This document shows positions 1 through 12,264 of a stretch of DNA of 64,000 bases, one piece after another. The stretch comes from Chamaecyparis obtusa (Eukaryota; Streptophyta; Pinopsida; Cupressales; Cupressaceae): positions 385,501 to 449,500 of the forward strand of contig BSBK01001305.1 of the NCBI GenBank assembly GCA_027943335.1, given 5' to 3'. Numbering within the stretch: position 1 is the first letter of the stretch; each line of letters opens with the position of its first letter. Below the pieces are notes generated by a model. It saw nothing but the letters and a program-made list of their open reading frames with translations, was not told the DNA's origin and did no database searches. The translations under genes were made by a program, and so were the position numbers.

Positions 1-321
1 CTTGAAGGACCTATTCCTCTACCTCATAACCAAGTGGATGAATCCACTTAGTTCTTGGCTCAACAACTTCCATACAAGTTGTGTCTGTTTCTACCATAAA
101 GAAAATAGTATCCTTATACTTTTCCACAATGATTTTTGGAATTCTATACCTCATTTGCATCTTGACCCTGAAGGTCTTCAATTCCAATGTTACATAATCT
201 CTCAATGTACTCTCTATGGATGCCTTGTTAGATATCTATGGCATGGTTGGAATGGATTTGTCCAAAAACAAATCTAATACTTTCCCAACTATATGAAGGT
301 ACATGTAAATGATCAATGACC
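1..321 (-). pseudogene. Left part of the unknown ORF of element A, split by element B
   Basis: Read on the minus strand, this stretch continues the frame that breaks off at 14848. If element B and one copy of its TGACC target duplication are ignored, the frame passes straight from codon 14850-14848 into 316 and downwards. It stays open except for one TAG near 238, then continues through the segment that begins RDYVTLELKTF to the window edge. The product is not a recognisable gag, protease, RT or integrase. I see no membrane segment or catalytic motif. It is the C-terminal side of the ORF described at 14848-15660. Function unknown; assignment to the same ORF is well supported by frame and target duplication. 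Confidence 0.75.
317..321. repeat. Target-site duplication TGACC, left copy (element B)
   Basis: TGACC directly precedes the TG of LTR1 at 322. The same five bases directly follow the CA that ends LTR3 at 14847. A perfect 5-bp duplication fits integration by a gypsy-type integrase. Confidence 0.85.
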
Positions 322-2028
322 TGTTGGTACTCTAAAAAATCCAGATAGTTTTAAGCCTATATTCAGAGATTTTTCTCCTAAGGCAAAGTTTAGTGCTTCA
401 AAAACCACTATGAAAAGACCTAGTTGTGAGTATTAGGGTGAAAACCCTAGGGCAACCTGAGATCTATTATATTTGAGCGTTACTATTTTCTCACTAACTC
501 TCTGAAATAAGCATGTGCTATATTGAAGCCTTTTAAAATGCCCACTTTATGTTATGTTACTAGGTCACTCGGCGGGGTCCCTTTTGATAAATCCTTTTAA
601 AAAACATTTGGTTTTCCCTGTTTATTTCCTTAGAGTGCTTTCCTTTAAAACTTGTGGTTGTCGTTAAATCTCAAGCTTCTCGGTTGTCATAGTTTCTGAC
701 ATATGAAATAGTGACAGGGTGACACATGTCTGGGCGGGCCTGTTCTTCATTCTCAGCTGTTAGTTAAGCATCAAAATCAATCGACAACTATTGTTATATT
801 GTTGAGCCGAGTTGCACGCCTTTTAATCTTGTGAAATAGTGACAAGTGTCCGATCAAATTTTTGCTAACAGAGGCAGGTTCTGGCTTGTCAGTCTCTGTG
901 GTGGTTCTGTCATGTTGACAGATGTCCAAGGTGACGTTATACAGTGGGGTCTCCAATTTTTTGAAAAGATAAACTTCTGATAGATCTAGCAGTTGTCATT
1001 ACACCACAGGGATGAGATGCTCGATTTTTTTAGGCTTGCGAATTAGTGACAACCGTCCGATTTCACACATCAGATGTAGGTTGAGGAGTGGTCCTTAATG
1101 CCAGGTCATGCTGATTTGTCTAAATCTCATTGGTCATAGTCAACACTGACATAGCAATTACTATTTTAATAAAGGTTTCGTAAAGTGGAAAGTGGGGCCA
1201 AAGTTTCATAAATATGAGGATTATTCGATTGAATAGCATTGACGGTTATCATCATATCTCGATCTGACTTTCCTGATAGTTTTTTATTAGCGCTTTAGTG
1301 ACGTGATGACACGTGTCCCAGGGTGAGATTGCAAGTTGGCACCTAGTCAGAATTATGAGCCAATCACAGATCACCATGTGGTAGGGAGGTGTACACAAGA
1401 CCAACTGGGCGATGAGGTGGATCGTCGAATGAATCAGGTGGTGCCATGTGGCATGTGGGTCCTGCATTAAAATCAAAGGGTTTGTGTAAAGTTTTAAAAG
1501 AATTGTAAAGTTTGCACTATATGGTAATTTCGAATTTAAAATTGTAGAGTTACACACAGATTTGAAAATTGCCTTCAGACTTCAATTTTTATCCAAATAT
1601 ATCAGTATAATATATCGACAGAATTGGCACGAAACGAGGATTGCAATAGAAGCATTGAAAATTTGATTTGATCAAGTGGGTGACAACAATAATGATTTTT
1701 GTAATACGGGATCAAAATTTAGTGAAGATTTTTCAATCCAGACTGTGACTAATTTACAAATCCGGGAAAGGGGGAAGATCATATTTTTAGCAACTTGGCT
1801 TTTCTTGTAGAGATTCTTCTTGGGTTCACAAAGATATTAGATTTGTTGATTATTTCAAGGACTTTATTGCTGATTTGATCTTTTTCAAAGGAAGTAGCTG
1901 ATTATTCTCGGGAATGTTTTGCAGAGGTACAAATAGATCACATTTCATTCTCCTATAGGACTTGGGATTTCTAGTTAGGTTTAGGGATTTTAACCTAAAT
2001 AATCTTTTTCTTATTGTATCCTTGTCTC

Positions 2029-2035
2029 TATAAAA
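2029..2035 (+). promoter_or_regulatory. TATA box of element B LTR1
   Basis: TATAAAA followed by GGAATTTTG, conserved at the same offset in all three LTRs (8001 and 13955). Transcription would start roughly 30 bp downstream, defining the U3/R border. Confidence 0.7.
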
Positions 2036-2750
2036 GGAATTTTGTGATCATTTAGAAGGGTTGGCTGGAAATTCTTGACACAAGAAGCTGAAAAGCTAAG
2101 TGTGCATCCTCAGTCCAGATTGTAACATATTTTGCTAGTTGTATTAGTAAAGAGGAAAACCTTTCAAAATCTTTTGCATATTGTCTAAGTGTTGTATTCT
2201 GAAATAGTTTGTAATACAAGAGTTTGAATCCTTATACTTAATGTAGTTTTCAATTTTCAGATCTCTCCTTTGGTTGTGCTTCTTGAGTTTTGGGTTTTCT
2301 GATTCATTGCTCAGAGTTTATCTGTGTATGTGTTTTATTTCTTAGCCTTGATTTAAGGTCAAGTTAAAAGTCTCTTAAATAAACATAGATTCATTTGGTT
2401 CAACTAAAAGGATGTTTGTAAGCAGTGTATGAATCTGGTTTATTATGTTTATGGCTTGAAATCTTTGTTCTTGTATTTTGTATCTATCTCAGATATATTG
2501 CCTAATGGACAAGGCACTGATCAGAAATTAGTATCACCTCTAGTGATGCAAGTTTGGCATGGTTGTTTACATTCTATAAGAAATCAAGTTAAAATCCTTT
2601 CAATCCTTTCAGTTTTATGTATTTAGGCCTCAGTTATTTCATAGCAATGGAGAGTCAATGAATGACTAGTTATCATTTAGTAATATCTTGATATTATCTT
2701 TTTTGTTCAATCCAGTCCTGGTGTTTTAAAGAAGTGTTCTATTTTACTGG

Positions 2751-2793
2751 ATTAGGTGCACCCGCCTTGGTTCTGTAGAGCCAGAAGTGAAGA
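2751..2793 (+). other. Conserved LTR 3' module with hairpin (LTR1)
   Basis: The block begins GGTGCACCCGCCTTGG and ends GAGCCAGAAGTG. GGTTCT pairs with AGAGCC, allowing one G-T pair. The block occurs in B LTR2 (8722-8762) and LTR3 (14674-14713) and, with base changes, in the otherwise different LTRs of element E (39303, 52073). Conservation across families suggests an RNA function in U5. Confidence 0.6.
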
Positions 2794-2926
2794 GGGCAGT
2801 CTTGTCCCTATAGTTGGTCTAGTTGCCTATAGATTTCTCACATTTGGAACTAAACCATTGTTAATATTAGTCATAGGTATATTGGTATCTCATAGAGTGT
2901 AAAATCCTATCCAAGAACCAACAAAA

Positions 2927-3193
2927 TGGTGATTCTACTGGGGAGAGAACATAACAAAGAAATAAATCAGTTCAGAATCTCTAGTTATGTTACAAAATTT
3001 AAATATTTCACTGCCCAGATTGATTCAGCCCATCTGAGTCACAAACAAAATGGCGACTCTACTGGGGAAGTGAACATGACAATGAAATAAATTAGTTCAA
3101 ATTCTCTAGTTATATTACAAACTTGCAGTATCTTACTACCCAGATTGATTTAGCCCATCCAAGTCACCAACAAAATGGTGACTCTACTGGGGA
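2927..3193 (+). promoter_or_regulatory. Triplicated primer-binding site, element B unit 1
   Basis: TGG(T/C)GA(T/C)TCTACTGGGGA occurs at 2927, 3051 and 3176, once per ~125-bp direct repeat that also holds GATTGATT(C/T)AGCCCATC. The first copy lies three bases after the LTR end, the normal place for a PBS. The 18-mer is of the type reported for Tat/Ogre elements, where the primer is said to be tRNA-Arg. I have not checked it against a tRNA set. The other two copies look like decoys or alternative priming points. Confidence 0.75.
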
Positions 3194-3880
3194 ACAAAGA
3201 TTGTAATCATGAGTAAATAGTGTAGGTTCCAAGTTGAGTTGGAATCTTGGCTTGCTTATTTCAATCAGTTGATATCTCTAATATTATAAATCAGTTATAA
3301 ATAACACGGGTACGAGTAGAGCTTGACTCCTGGCCGGCTTATTTATTTATCTAGTGGTTTCCATTGAAGTGTATAAGAGTCAGTTTTAAAAGTTCAAATT
3401 ATCTCACCAAGTTGTGAGTGGCAACTCTGAGATCCTCTGTTTGATTAGTGTGTGATTAAAGCTAAAAATATGATGTATTTTCAGTTCTGATAAACAGTTT
3501 CTATACTCTCTTGAAGTTTGTTGTGTTGATGGAAAATGATACGAGAAGAGTTTTCAACGATTAAGGTGTTTATCCTCTTTAAGGAGGAGGTGATTCTACA
3601 ATTGTTTCAACAAAGCAAGCTTTAGATTCAGAGGCTTTCCATCTAGCAAGCTGAGTTTCAACTTCAACACTTCCAGGTATTTTTGATCTTCATGTGTTTT
3701 TCCATAAGGTCAGTTGTAAAATATTTTTCTCCCTATCAAGTGTTTCAACACTAGTGAGAAGGGGAAGAGTAACATAAAACATTTTCATGTTTCCATGTTG
3801 AGTATTTTGTCATGGAACTTTAAATTAACTGTCATAGAGGTTTGAATGTTTTGGTATGCCTCTTGTAAAGACACAATAAG

Positions 3881-6085
3881 ATGAAAAGTTCTCATCTTGT
3901 TTCAAACCAAATGAGTAATCAACAAATAGGCCAGCCTAGAAGGCTATGTTTCAGTAGGTTGGATAGAGCTTTAAGTTGTGATCATGTTCTAAGATCCCCC
4001 AATTCTTTCCCTAGTGAGCTCATTGATTTAATTCCAGTCTTTGATAATCAGTCAGATTCAGCTTTAGAATATGTTCTAGTATTCTTTAGATTTGTTGTGA
4101 AATATCAAATTTATGATAAAGATGTTAGCATGATGTTTTTTGGGAGATCCCTCAAAGGAGTTGCAGCTGATTGGTACTTGAGTTTACCCCCAAAATGCAT
4201 CTCCTCATTGACCGATTTCAAGTGGTTGCTCTTAGAAAAATTTGCTGATGATGATGAATGGGATAAGTTGCAAAAGGATCATTCACAAAGAAATAATACA
4301 AATAGTATTGCAGAATAGCTCATGTTCAATGCTGAAAATGTTTCTCATAATGATAAATATATGTCAGAAGAACATTTAGGTTCTAGTAGTGATGAAAAAT
4401 CAGAATCATTGTATACAAGCTCTTCTACTTGTTCAAAGAACTCTAAATTTGAAAGTCAGAATTATTTGAGTGAGGATTTTGATGAAGCTATTAAGGATGA
4501 CTTGTCTCTAGATTTGTGTGATCCAGTGCTAAAAAATCAGGACATCATTTCTCATGATTCTAAAATTGAAATTAGTCACGATTCTATACCGAGTAAGGAA
4601 GTGTATTCTCCTGGTAATGAGAATGATTAGGATGTTGATATTGATTGTGCAAGTACTTCTGGTCATGAAGATGTGATGCATATAGATGAGTCAAGTTCTC
4701 ATTCTCTCAGTAGTGATGAGATCTCTAATTTGTTGAGAGTTGAATATAATAAGTGTACACATCTATGTAGTCAGCAAATGTTATACACTATTGATCCTTT
4801 TTTTGATATTAAAAATGTTGTAGAGGATTTGTATAAGTATGAATCCTTTGGTGATAATGATCAGGGTGTGAGTTCTTGTGATGATCATTAGATGGTTGTG
4901 GATCCAAAATTAGATTGCGGGGGTATGACATAAAGGTTTTCTTATGAGCAGCTCTATGCAAATAAAAATGATGATGTTGTTTCCTTTTGTGCTGATGATG
5001 TTGGCTATGAGGCTGATAGTGAATTCAGTGAATGTCAAGATGTTGGAGAAGAGTCTATAGTTGAATATGCTTCTATTAAGTTTGTAGACCTTTCTTTTTA
5101 TCAGCATAAGAGAACAGTCTTATTGTCTCAGTATAAGAGATATTTGTGCAAACAGAAAAAGGATAGATATGATGCAGATGAAAGTTGTTGTAGTGATGGC
5201 TTTGCACAGGAGGACTTGAGCCAAAAATTTGTAGCCCTTTTTCTAAACAAAGAAGAAGTTTGTAGCATCAAACAAGAAGCCAAAGGAAATGAGCATGAAG
5301 TTTGGTATCCACTAAGCAGTGAAGAAATCCCAGATCTCTTATAAGCTGATTTTCAGAGGTATGCCTCCAATGTGGATTGTACTTTGCAATATCCAAATGA
5401 TGTATGTTTTGACACTAATAATGAGGCATGTGTTCAAAATGTTGAAGACAATGATTCATGTTTTCATGAATCCCCCTGATGTGCTAAGTTTGCAGAAGAA
5501 GTGTTTGAAGACCATAACAATGTGTTGTCCTGTCATGAAGATTCTGATGATGAACAAGTTTCTTGTGTGGTTTCTTTTCCTTCTTTTGATAAGTATGATG
5601 ATGATTGTGACACTGATAGGGAGAGTAAATTTATTGATAAAAATGATGGTATGGATCAATTGTCTCTATGTCATAATGATTATGAAGAAAGTTTGCATTT
5701 GGTTCACGATCCAGATTGTGAATACATACTTGAGGAACCAAGTCACTCAATGGCTGAAACATCTCATAGAAATAAACTTGAAGATCCAATTCATTTTCAG
5801 CCGGGTGAGTCCCTAGTAATGCATATGGATCATTACATTTTATCTTTTGATGCATTATTAGATGAGTGTTATGTTTCCAATCCTCAAGAAGAGATAAAGG
5901 ATGTTCCATATTTCTTGCAATATGAGCATGGTGGAGACTAGAAAAGTATGGGCTATAACAAGTACACAATTATTTTTCAACCCAGGAATATCCATATATG
6001 TAGGCAACATGTTAGTCATGATATTTTTAGATGGATGGTCTCATATGGGGATGAAAATAATATGTTTGATAGAGGTAATAAGTGA
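3881..6085 (+). pseudogene. Gag-like acid-rich ORF, element B unit 1
   Basis: One frame runs from ATG 3881 to TGA 6083-6085 (734 codons), broken only by in-frame stops near 4316, 4628, 4889, 4931, 5342, 5477 and 5939. Residues 20-145 resemble a retrotransposon gag domain: FPSELIDLI, then FFRFVV, then ADWYLSLPP and DFKWLLLEKF, matching the usual W-x-L-P and F-x-x-x-F pattern. From about residue 150 on the chain is dominated by Asp, Glu and Ser with scattered Cys. No zinc knuckle and no protease follow. Unit 2 carries the same frame with partly different lesions. Probable role: particle protein of a non-autonomous element. The acidic tail is unexplained. Confidence 0.7.
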
Positions 6086-6252
6086 TTTTAGTTTTGAGGC
6101 TTTGAGCCTTTGGAAGTGATGTATATATTGTACAGTTGCTTTGTTTCAATTGTGTGGTGTGTTTGTTTTAGTCAGGTTCCCAGTTTTTGAGAGAGAGAAG
6201 GAGATCGATTTTAATTTTTGAGTGGTCTTCTCTACCAAAGATTCATGAATTC

Positions 6253-6294
6253 TCTGCATGCCCACAAGGGGCACACGTCCCCAGCTAGAGCCAC
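6253..6294 (+). promoter_or_regulatory. Polypurine/LTR-junction motif before LTR2 (element B)
   Basis: The tract CCCACAAGGGGCACACG followed by TCCCCAGCTAGAGCCAC ends directly at the LTR start. The same motif with few changes precedes LTR3 and the 3' LTR of element E. This is the position of the plus-strand primer. The purine run AAGGGG is short for a PPT. Confidence 0.55.
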
Positions 6295-8000
6295 TATTGG
6301 TACTCTGAAAAATCTAGATAGTTTTGAGCCTATATTAAAAGATTTTTCTCTTAAGGAAAAGTTCAGTGCTTCAAAAACCACTGTGAAAAGACCTAGTTGT
6401 GAGTATTAGGGTGAAAACCCTAGGGCAACCTAAGATCTGTTATATTCGACCATTACTTTTTGCTCACTAACTCTCTGAAATAAGCATGTGCTATATTGAA
6501 GCCTTTTAAAATGCCCACTTTATGTTATGTTACTAGGTCACTTAGTGGGGTCCCTTTTGATAAATCCTTTTAAAAAACCTTTGGTTTTCCCCGTTTATTT
6601 CCTTAGAGTGCTTTCCTTTAAAATTTGTGGTTATTGTTAAATCTCAAGCTTGCCGGTTGTCATAGTTTCTGACATACAAATAGTGACAAGGTGACATCTA
6701 TCTGGGTGGGTCCATTCTTCATTCTTAGCTGTCAGTTAAGCGTCAGAATCAATTGACGACTGTCGTTATACCGTTGAGCTGAGTTGCATGCCTTTTAATC
6801 TTGTGAAATAGCGACAAGTGTCTGATCAAATTTTTGCTAACAGAGGAAGGTTCTAGCTTGTCAGTCTCCATGGCGGTTCTCTCACATTGACAAATGTCCA
6901 AGGTGACATTATACAGTGGGGTCTCTGATTTTTTGAAAAAATAAACTTCTGATAGATCTAGTGGTTATTGTTACACCGCAGGGATGAAAAGCTCAATTTT
7001 TTTAGGCTTGCGAATTAGCGACGACCATCTGATTTCATACGTCGGATGTAGGTTGAGGAGTGGGTCCTTAATCGCCAGGTCATGCTGATTTGTCTAAATT
7101 TCATTGGTCACAGTCAACACTGACAAAGCAATTACTATTTTAATAAAGGTTTTGTAAAGTGGAAAGTGGGGCCAAAGTTTCATAAATTATGAGGATTGTC
7201 CGATTGAATAGCATCGACGGTTATCATTATATCTCAATCTGAATTTCCTGATAGTTTCTGATAAGCGCTTCAGTGACATGATGACATGTGTCCCAGGGTG
7301 AGATTGGAAGTTGGCACCCAGTTAGAATTATGAGCCAATCACAGATCACCATGTGGCAGGGAGGTGTACACAAGCCCAACTTAGCGACGAGGTGGATCGT
7401 CGAATGAATCAGGTGGTGCCACATGGCACATGGGTCCCGCATTAAAATCAAAGGGTCTGTGTAAAGTTTTAAAAGAATTGTAAAGTTTTCACTATATGGT
7501 AATTTTGAATTTAAAATTGTAGAGTTACACAGATTTGAAAATTGCCTTCATACTTTATTTTTTACCCAAATATATCAGTATAATATATCGACAAAATTGA
7601 CATGAAACGAGGATTACAGTAGAAGCATTGAAAATCTGATTTGATCAAGTGGGTGACAACAGTAATTGTTTTTGTAATCTGAGATCAGAATTTGGTGAAG
7701 ATTTTTCAATCCAGACTGTGACTGATTTACAAATCCGGGAAAGGGGGAAGATCAGATTTTTAGCAACTTGGCTTTCCTTGTAGAGATTCTTCTTGGGTTC
7801 ACAAAGATATTAGATTTGTTGATTGTTTCAAAGACTTTATGCTGATTTGATCTTTTTCAGAGGAAGTAGTTGATTATTCCCAGGAATGTTTTGCAGAGGT
7901 ACAAACAGATCATATTTCATTATCCTGTAGGACTTGGGATTTCTAGTTAGGTTTAGGGATTTTAACCTAAATGATCTTTTTCTTATTGCATCCTTGTCAC

Positions 8001-8007
8001 TATAAAA
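8001..8007 (+). promoter_or_regulatory. TATA box of element B LTR2
   Basis: TATAAAA at the same offset as in LTR1, preceded by CTTGTCAC instead of CTTGTCTC. Confidence 0.65.
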
Positions 8008-8721
8008 GGAATTTTGTGATCATTTAGAAGGGCTGGCTGGAAATTCTTGACACAGGAAGCTGAAAAGCTAAGTGTGTATCCTCAGTCCAGATTGTAACAT
8101 ATTTTGCTAGTTGTATTAGTAAAGAGGAAAACCTTTCAAAATATTTTGTATATTGTTTAAGTGTTGTATTCTGAAATAGTTTGTAATACAAGAGTTTGAA
8201 TCCTTATACTTAATGCAATTTTTAATTTTCAGATCTCTCCTTTGGTTGTGCTTCTTGAGTTTTGGGTTTTCTGATTCATTGCTCAGAGTTTATTTGTGTA
8301 TGTGTTTTATTTCTCAGCCTTGATCTAGGATCAAGTTAAAAGTCTCTGAAATAAACATAGATTCATTTGGTTCAACTAAAAAGATGTTTGTAAGTAGTGT
8401 ATGAATCTGGTTTATTATATTTATGGCTTGGAATCTTTGTTCTTGTATTCTATATCTATCTCAGATATATTGCCCAATGGACAAGGCACTGATCAAAAAT
8501 TAGTATCTCCTATAGTGATGCACGTTTGGCATGGTTGTTTACATTCTGCAAGAAATCAAGTTAAAATCCTTTCAATCCTTTCAATTTTATGTATTTAGGC
8601 CTCAGTTATTTCATAGCAATGGAGAGTCAATGAATGACTAGTTATCATTTAGTACTTTCTTGCTATTATCTGCTTTGTTCAATCCAATCTTGGTGTTGTA
8701 AAGAAGTGTTCTATTTTACTA

Positions 8722-8762
8722 GATTAGGTGCACCCGCCTTGGTTCTGTAGAGCCAGAAGTGA
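8722..8762 (+). other. Conserved LTR 3' module with hairpin (LTR2)
   Basis: Same module as at 2751, with GGTTCT...AGAGCC preserved. Confidence 0.55.
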
Positions 8763-8898
8763 AGAGGGCAGTCTTGTCCCTATAGTTGGTCTAGTTGCCT
8801 ATAGATTTCTCACATTTGGAACTAAACCATCCTTAATATCAGTCATAGGTATATTGGTATCTAATGGAGTGTAAAATCCTATCCAGGAACCAACAAAA

Positions 8899-9165
8899 TG
8901 GTGACTATGCTGGGGAGAGAACATAACAAAGAAATAAATCAGTTCAAAATCTCTGGTTATGTTACAAACTTTAAATATTTCACTACCCAGATTGATTCAG
9001 CCCATCCGAGTCACCAACAAAATGGTGACTCTACTAGGGAAGTGAACATGACAATGAAATAAATCAGTTCAAAATCTCTAGTTATATTACAAACTTGCAA
9101 TATCTTACTACCCAAATTGATTCAGCCCATCCGAGTCACCAACAAAATGGTGACTCTGCTGGGGA
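8899..9165 (+). promoter_or_regulatory. Triplicated primer-binding site, element B unit 2
   Basis: PBS-like 18-mers start at 8899, 9023 and 9148, spaced 124 and 125 bp as in unit 1. The triplication therefore predates the tandem amplification. The third copy (TGACTCTGCTGGGGA) is the closest to the usual Tat-type site. Confidence 0.75.
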
Positions 9166-9851
9166 ATAGAGATTGTAATCATGAGTAAATAGTGCAGGTT
9201 CCAAGTTGAGCTGGACTCTTGGCTTGCTTATTTCAATCAGTTGATATCTCTAATGTTATAAATCAGTTATAAATAATGCGGGTACGAGTAGAGCTTAAAT
9301 CCTAGCCGGTTTATTTATTTATCAAGTGGTTTCTATTGAAGTGTATAAGAGTTAGTTTTAAAAGTTCAAATCATCTCACTAGGTTGTGAGTGGCGACTCT
9401 GAGATCCTCTTTTTGATTAGTGTGTGATTAAAGCTAAAAATATGATGTATTTTCAGTTCTAATAAATAGTTTCTATACCCTCTTGAAGTTTGTTGTGTTG
9501 ATGAAAAATGATATGGGAAGAGTTTTCAATGGTTAAGGTGTTTACCCTCTTCAAGGAGGAGGTGATTCTACTATTGTTTCAACAAAGAAAGCTTTAGATT
9601 CAGAGGCTTTCCATCCAGCAAGCTGAGTTTCAACTTCAACACTTCCAGGTATTTTTGATCTTCATGTGTTTTTCCATAAGGTCAGCTGTCAAATATTTTG
9701 CTCCCTATCAAGTGTTTCAGCACTAGTAAGAAGGGAAGAGTAACATAAAACAATTTCATGTTTCCATGTTGAGTATTTTGTCATAGAACTTTAAATTAAC
9801 TGTCATAGAGGTTTGAATGTTTTGGTATGCCTCTTGGAAAGACATCATAAG

Positions 9852-12055
9852 ATGAATAGTTCTCATCTTGTTTCAAACCAAATGAGTAATCAACAAATAG
9901 GCCAGCCTAGAAGGCTATGTTTTAGTAGGTTGGATAGAGCTTTAAGTTGTGATCATGTTCTAAGATCCCCCAATTCTTTCCCTAGTGAGCTCATTGATTT
10001 AATTTTAGTCTTTGATGATCAGTTAGATTCAGCTTTAGAACATGTTCTAGTATTCTTTAGATTTGTTGTGAAATATTAGATTTATGATGAAGATGTCAGC
10101 ATAATGTTTTTTGGGAGATCCCTCAAAGGAGTTGCATCTGATTGGTACTTGAGTTTACCCCCAAAATGCATCTCCTCATTGACCGATTTCAAGTGGTTGT
10201 TCTTAGAAGAATTTGTTGATGATGATGAATGGGATAAGTTGCAAAAGGATCATCCACAAAGAAATAATTCAAATAGTATTCCAGCACAACTCATGTTTAA
10301 TATTGAAAATGTTTCTTAGAATGATAAAGATATGTCAGAAGAACATTCAGGTTCTAGTAGTGGTGAAAAATCAGAATCATTGTATACAAGCTCTTCTACT
10401 TATTCAGAGAACTCTGAAGTTGAAAGTCATAATTATTTGAGTGAGGATTTTGATGAAGATATTAAGGATGACTTGTCTCTAGATTTGTGTGATCTAGTGC
10501 TGAAAAATTAGGACATCATTTCTCATGATTCTAAAGTTGAAATTAGTCATGATTCTATACCGAGTAAGGAAGTGTATTCTCCTGGTAATGACAATGATCA
10601 GGATGTTGATATTGATTGTGCAAGTACTTCTGGTCATGAAGATGTGATGCATATAGATGAGTCAAGTTCTCATTCTCTCAGTAGTGATGAGATCTTTGAT
10701 TTTTTGAGAGTTGAATATAATAAGTGTACACATCTATGTCATCAACAAATGTTATATACTATTGATGCTTGTTTTGATATTGAAAATATTGTAGAGGATT
10801 TGTATAAGTATGAATCATTTGGTGATAATGATCGGGGTATGAGTTCTTGTGATGATCATGAGCTGGTTGTGGATCCAAAATCAGATTGTGGGGGTATGAC
10901 AGAAAGGTTTTCTTGTGAGCAGCTCTATGCAAATAACAATGATGATGTTGTTTCCTTTTGTGCTGATGATGTTGGCTATGAGGCTGATAGTGAATTCAGT
11001 GAATGTCAAGATTTTGGAGAAGAGCGTACAATTGAATATGCTTCTATTAAGTTTGTAGACCTTTTTTTTATCAGCATAAGAGAACAGTCTTATTGTCTCA
11101 GTATAAGAGATATTTGTGCAAACAGAAAAAGGATAGATATGATGCAGATGAAAGTTGTTGTAGTGATGGATTTGCACAGGAGGACTTGAGCCAAAAATTT
11201 GTAGCCCTTTTTCTAAACAAAGAAGAAGTTTGTAGCATCAAACAAGAAGCCAAGGGAAATGAGCATGAAGTTCAGTATCCACTAAGCAGTGAAGAAATCC
11301 CAGATCTCTTATAAGCTGATTTTCAGAAGTATGCCTCCAATGTGGATTGTACTTTGCAATATCCAAATGATGTATGTTTTGACACTAATAATGAGGCATG
11401 TGTTCAAAATGTTGAAGACAATGATTCATGTTTTCATGAATCCCCCTGATGTGCTAAGTTTGCAGAAGAAGTGTTTGAAGACCATAACAATGTGTTGTCC
11501 TGTCATGAAGATTCTGATGATGAACAAGTTTCTTGTGTGGTTTCTTTTCCTTCTTTTGATAAGTATGATGATGATTGTGACACTGATAGGGAGAGTAAAT
11601 TTATTGATAAAAATGATGGTATGGATCAATTGTCTCTGTGTCATAATGATTATGAAGAAAGTTTGCATTTGGTTCACGATCCAGATTGTGAATACATACT
11701 TGAGGAACCAAGTCACTCAATGGCTGAAACATCTCATAGAAATAAACTTGAAGATCCAATTCATTTTCAGCCGAGTGAGTCCCTAGTAATGCATATGGAT
11801 CATTACATTTTATCTTTTGATGCATTATTAGATGAGTGTTATGTTTCCAATCCTCAAGAAGAGATAAAGGATGTTCCATATTTCTTGCAATATGAGCATG
11901 GTGGTGACTGGAAAAGTATGGGCTATAACAAGTAGAAAATTATTTTTCAGCCCAGGAATATCCACATATGTAGGCAACATGTTAGTCATGATATTTTCAG
12001 ATGGATGGTCTCATATGGGGATGAAAATAATATGTTTGATAGAGGTAAGAATTGA
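9852..12055 (+). pseudogene. Gag-like acid-rich ORF, element B unit 2
   Basis: Sister copy of 3881-6085. Frame is kept from ATG 9852 to about 11060, where a T is missing from a T-run (11064-11071) and the frame shifts; it then continues to TGA 12053. Stops lie near 10077, 10317, 10509, 11312, 11447 and 11933. The stops at 11312 and 11447 are shared with unit 1 (5342, 5477); the others are private. The gag-like part has WYLSLPP and the acidic part includes SSSHSLSSDEIFDFL. Unit 2 still has Gln where unit 1 has the 4316 stop. Confidence 0.7.
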
Positions 12056-12222
12056 TTTTAGTTTTGAGGCTTTGAGCCTTTGGAAGTGATGTGTATATTG
12101 TAGAGTTTCTTTGTTTCAGTTGTGTGGTGTGTTTGTTTCAATCAGGTTCCTTGTTTTTGAGAGAGAGAAAGAGGTCAATTTTAATTTTTGAGTGGTCTTC
12201 TCTACCAAAGATTCATGAATTC

Positions 12223-12264
12223 TCTACATGCCCACAAGGGGCACATGTCCCGAACTAGAGCCAC
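12223..12264 (+). promoter_or_regulatory. Polypurine/LTR-junction motif before LTR3 (element B)
   Basis: CCCACAAGGGGCACATG then TCCCGAACTAGAGCCAC abuts the LTR start TGTTGG at 12265. It matches the motif at 6253 and, in element E, at 50235-50273. Confidence 0.55.

Larger units (their letters stand above)
322..2923 (+). repeat. Element B LTR1 (5' outer LTR)
   Basis: Starts TGTTGGTACT and ends ACCAACA. It is followed after three bases by the primer site. The upstream base context differs from that of LTR2 and LTR3, which marks the true left border of the element. It contains a TATA box near 2029, a series of related GTGACA/GTGTCC motifs in U3 (about 710-1450) and a conserved hairpin module near 2753. 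Confidence 0.85.
6295..8895 (+). repeat. Element B LTR2 (shared middle LTR)
   Basis: Begins TATTGGTACTCTG; the expected TG is mutated to TA. It ends CCAACA at 8895. It serves both as 3' LTR of unit 1 and as 5' LTR of unit 2. No target duplication is found on either side, as expected for an internal LTR of a tandem array. Confidence 0.85.

Noticed and set aside
1252..1557. Minus-strand ORF in the LTR (also 7227-7451 and 13198-13443)
   Set aside because: Present only because the three LTRs are alike; lengths and frames differ between copies, and it lies in U3.
5319..5816. 165-codon plus-strand ORF rich in Met/Ile/Leu, repeated at 11289-11786
   Set aside because: It is a shifted reading of the acidic gag-like frame of element B; the true frame (frame of 3881) gives the same composition before and after this stretch.
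5631..5969. Minus-strand ORF of 112 codons (and 11601-11879)
   Set aside because: Antisense shadow of the element B ORF, no domain.
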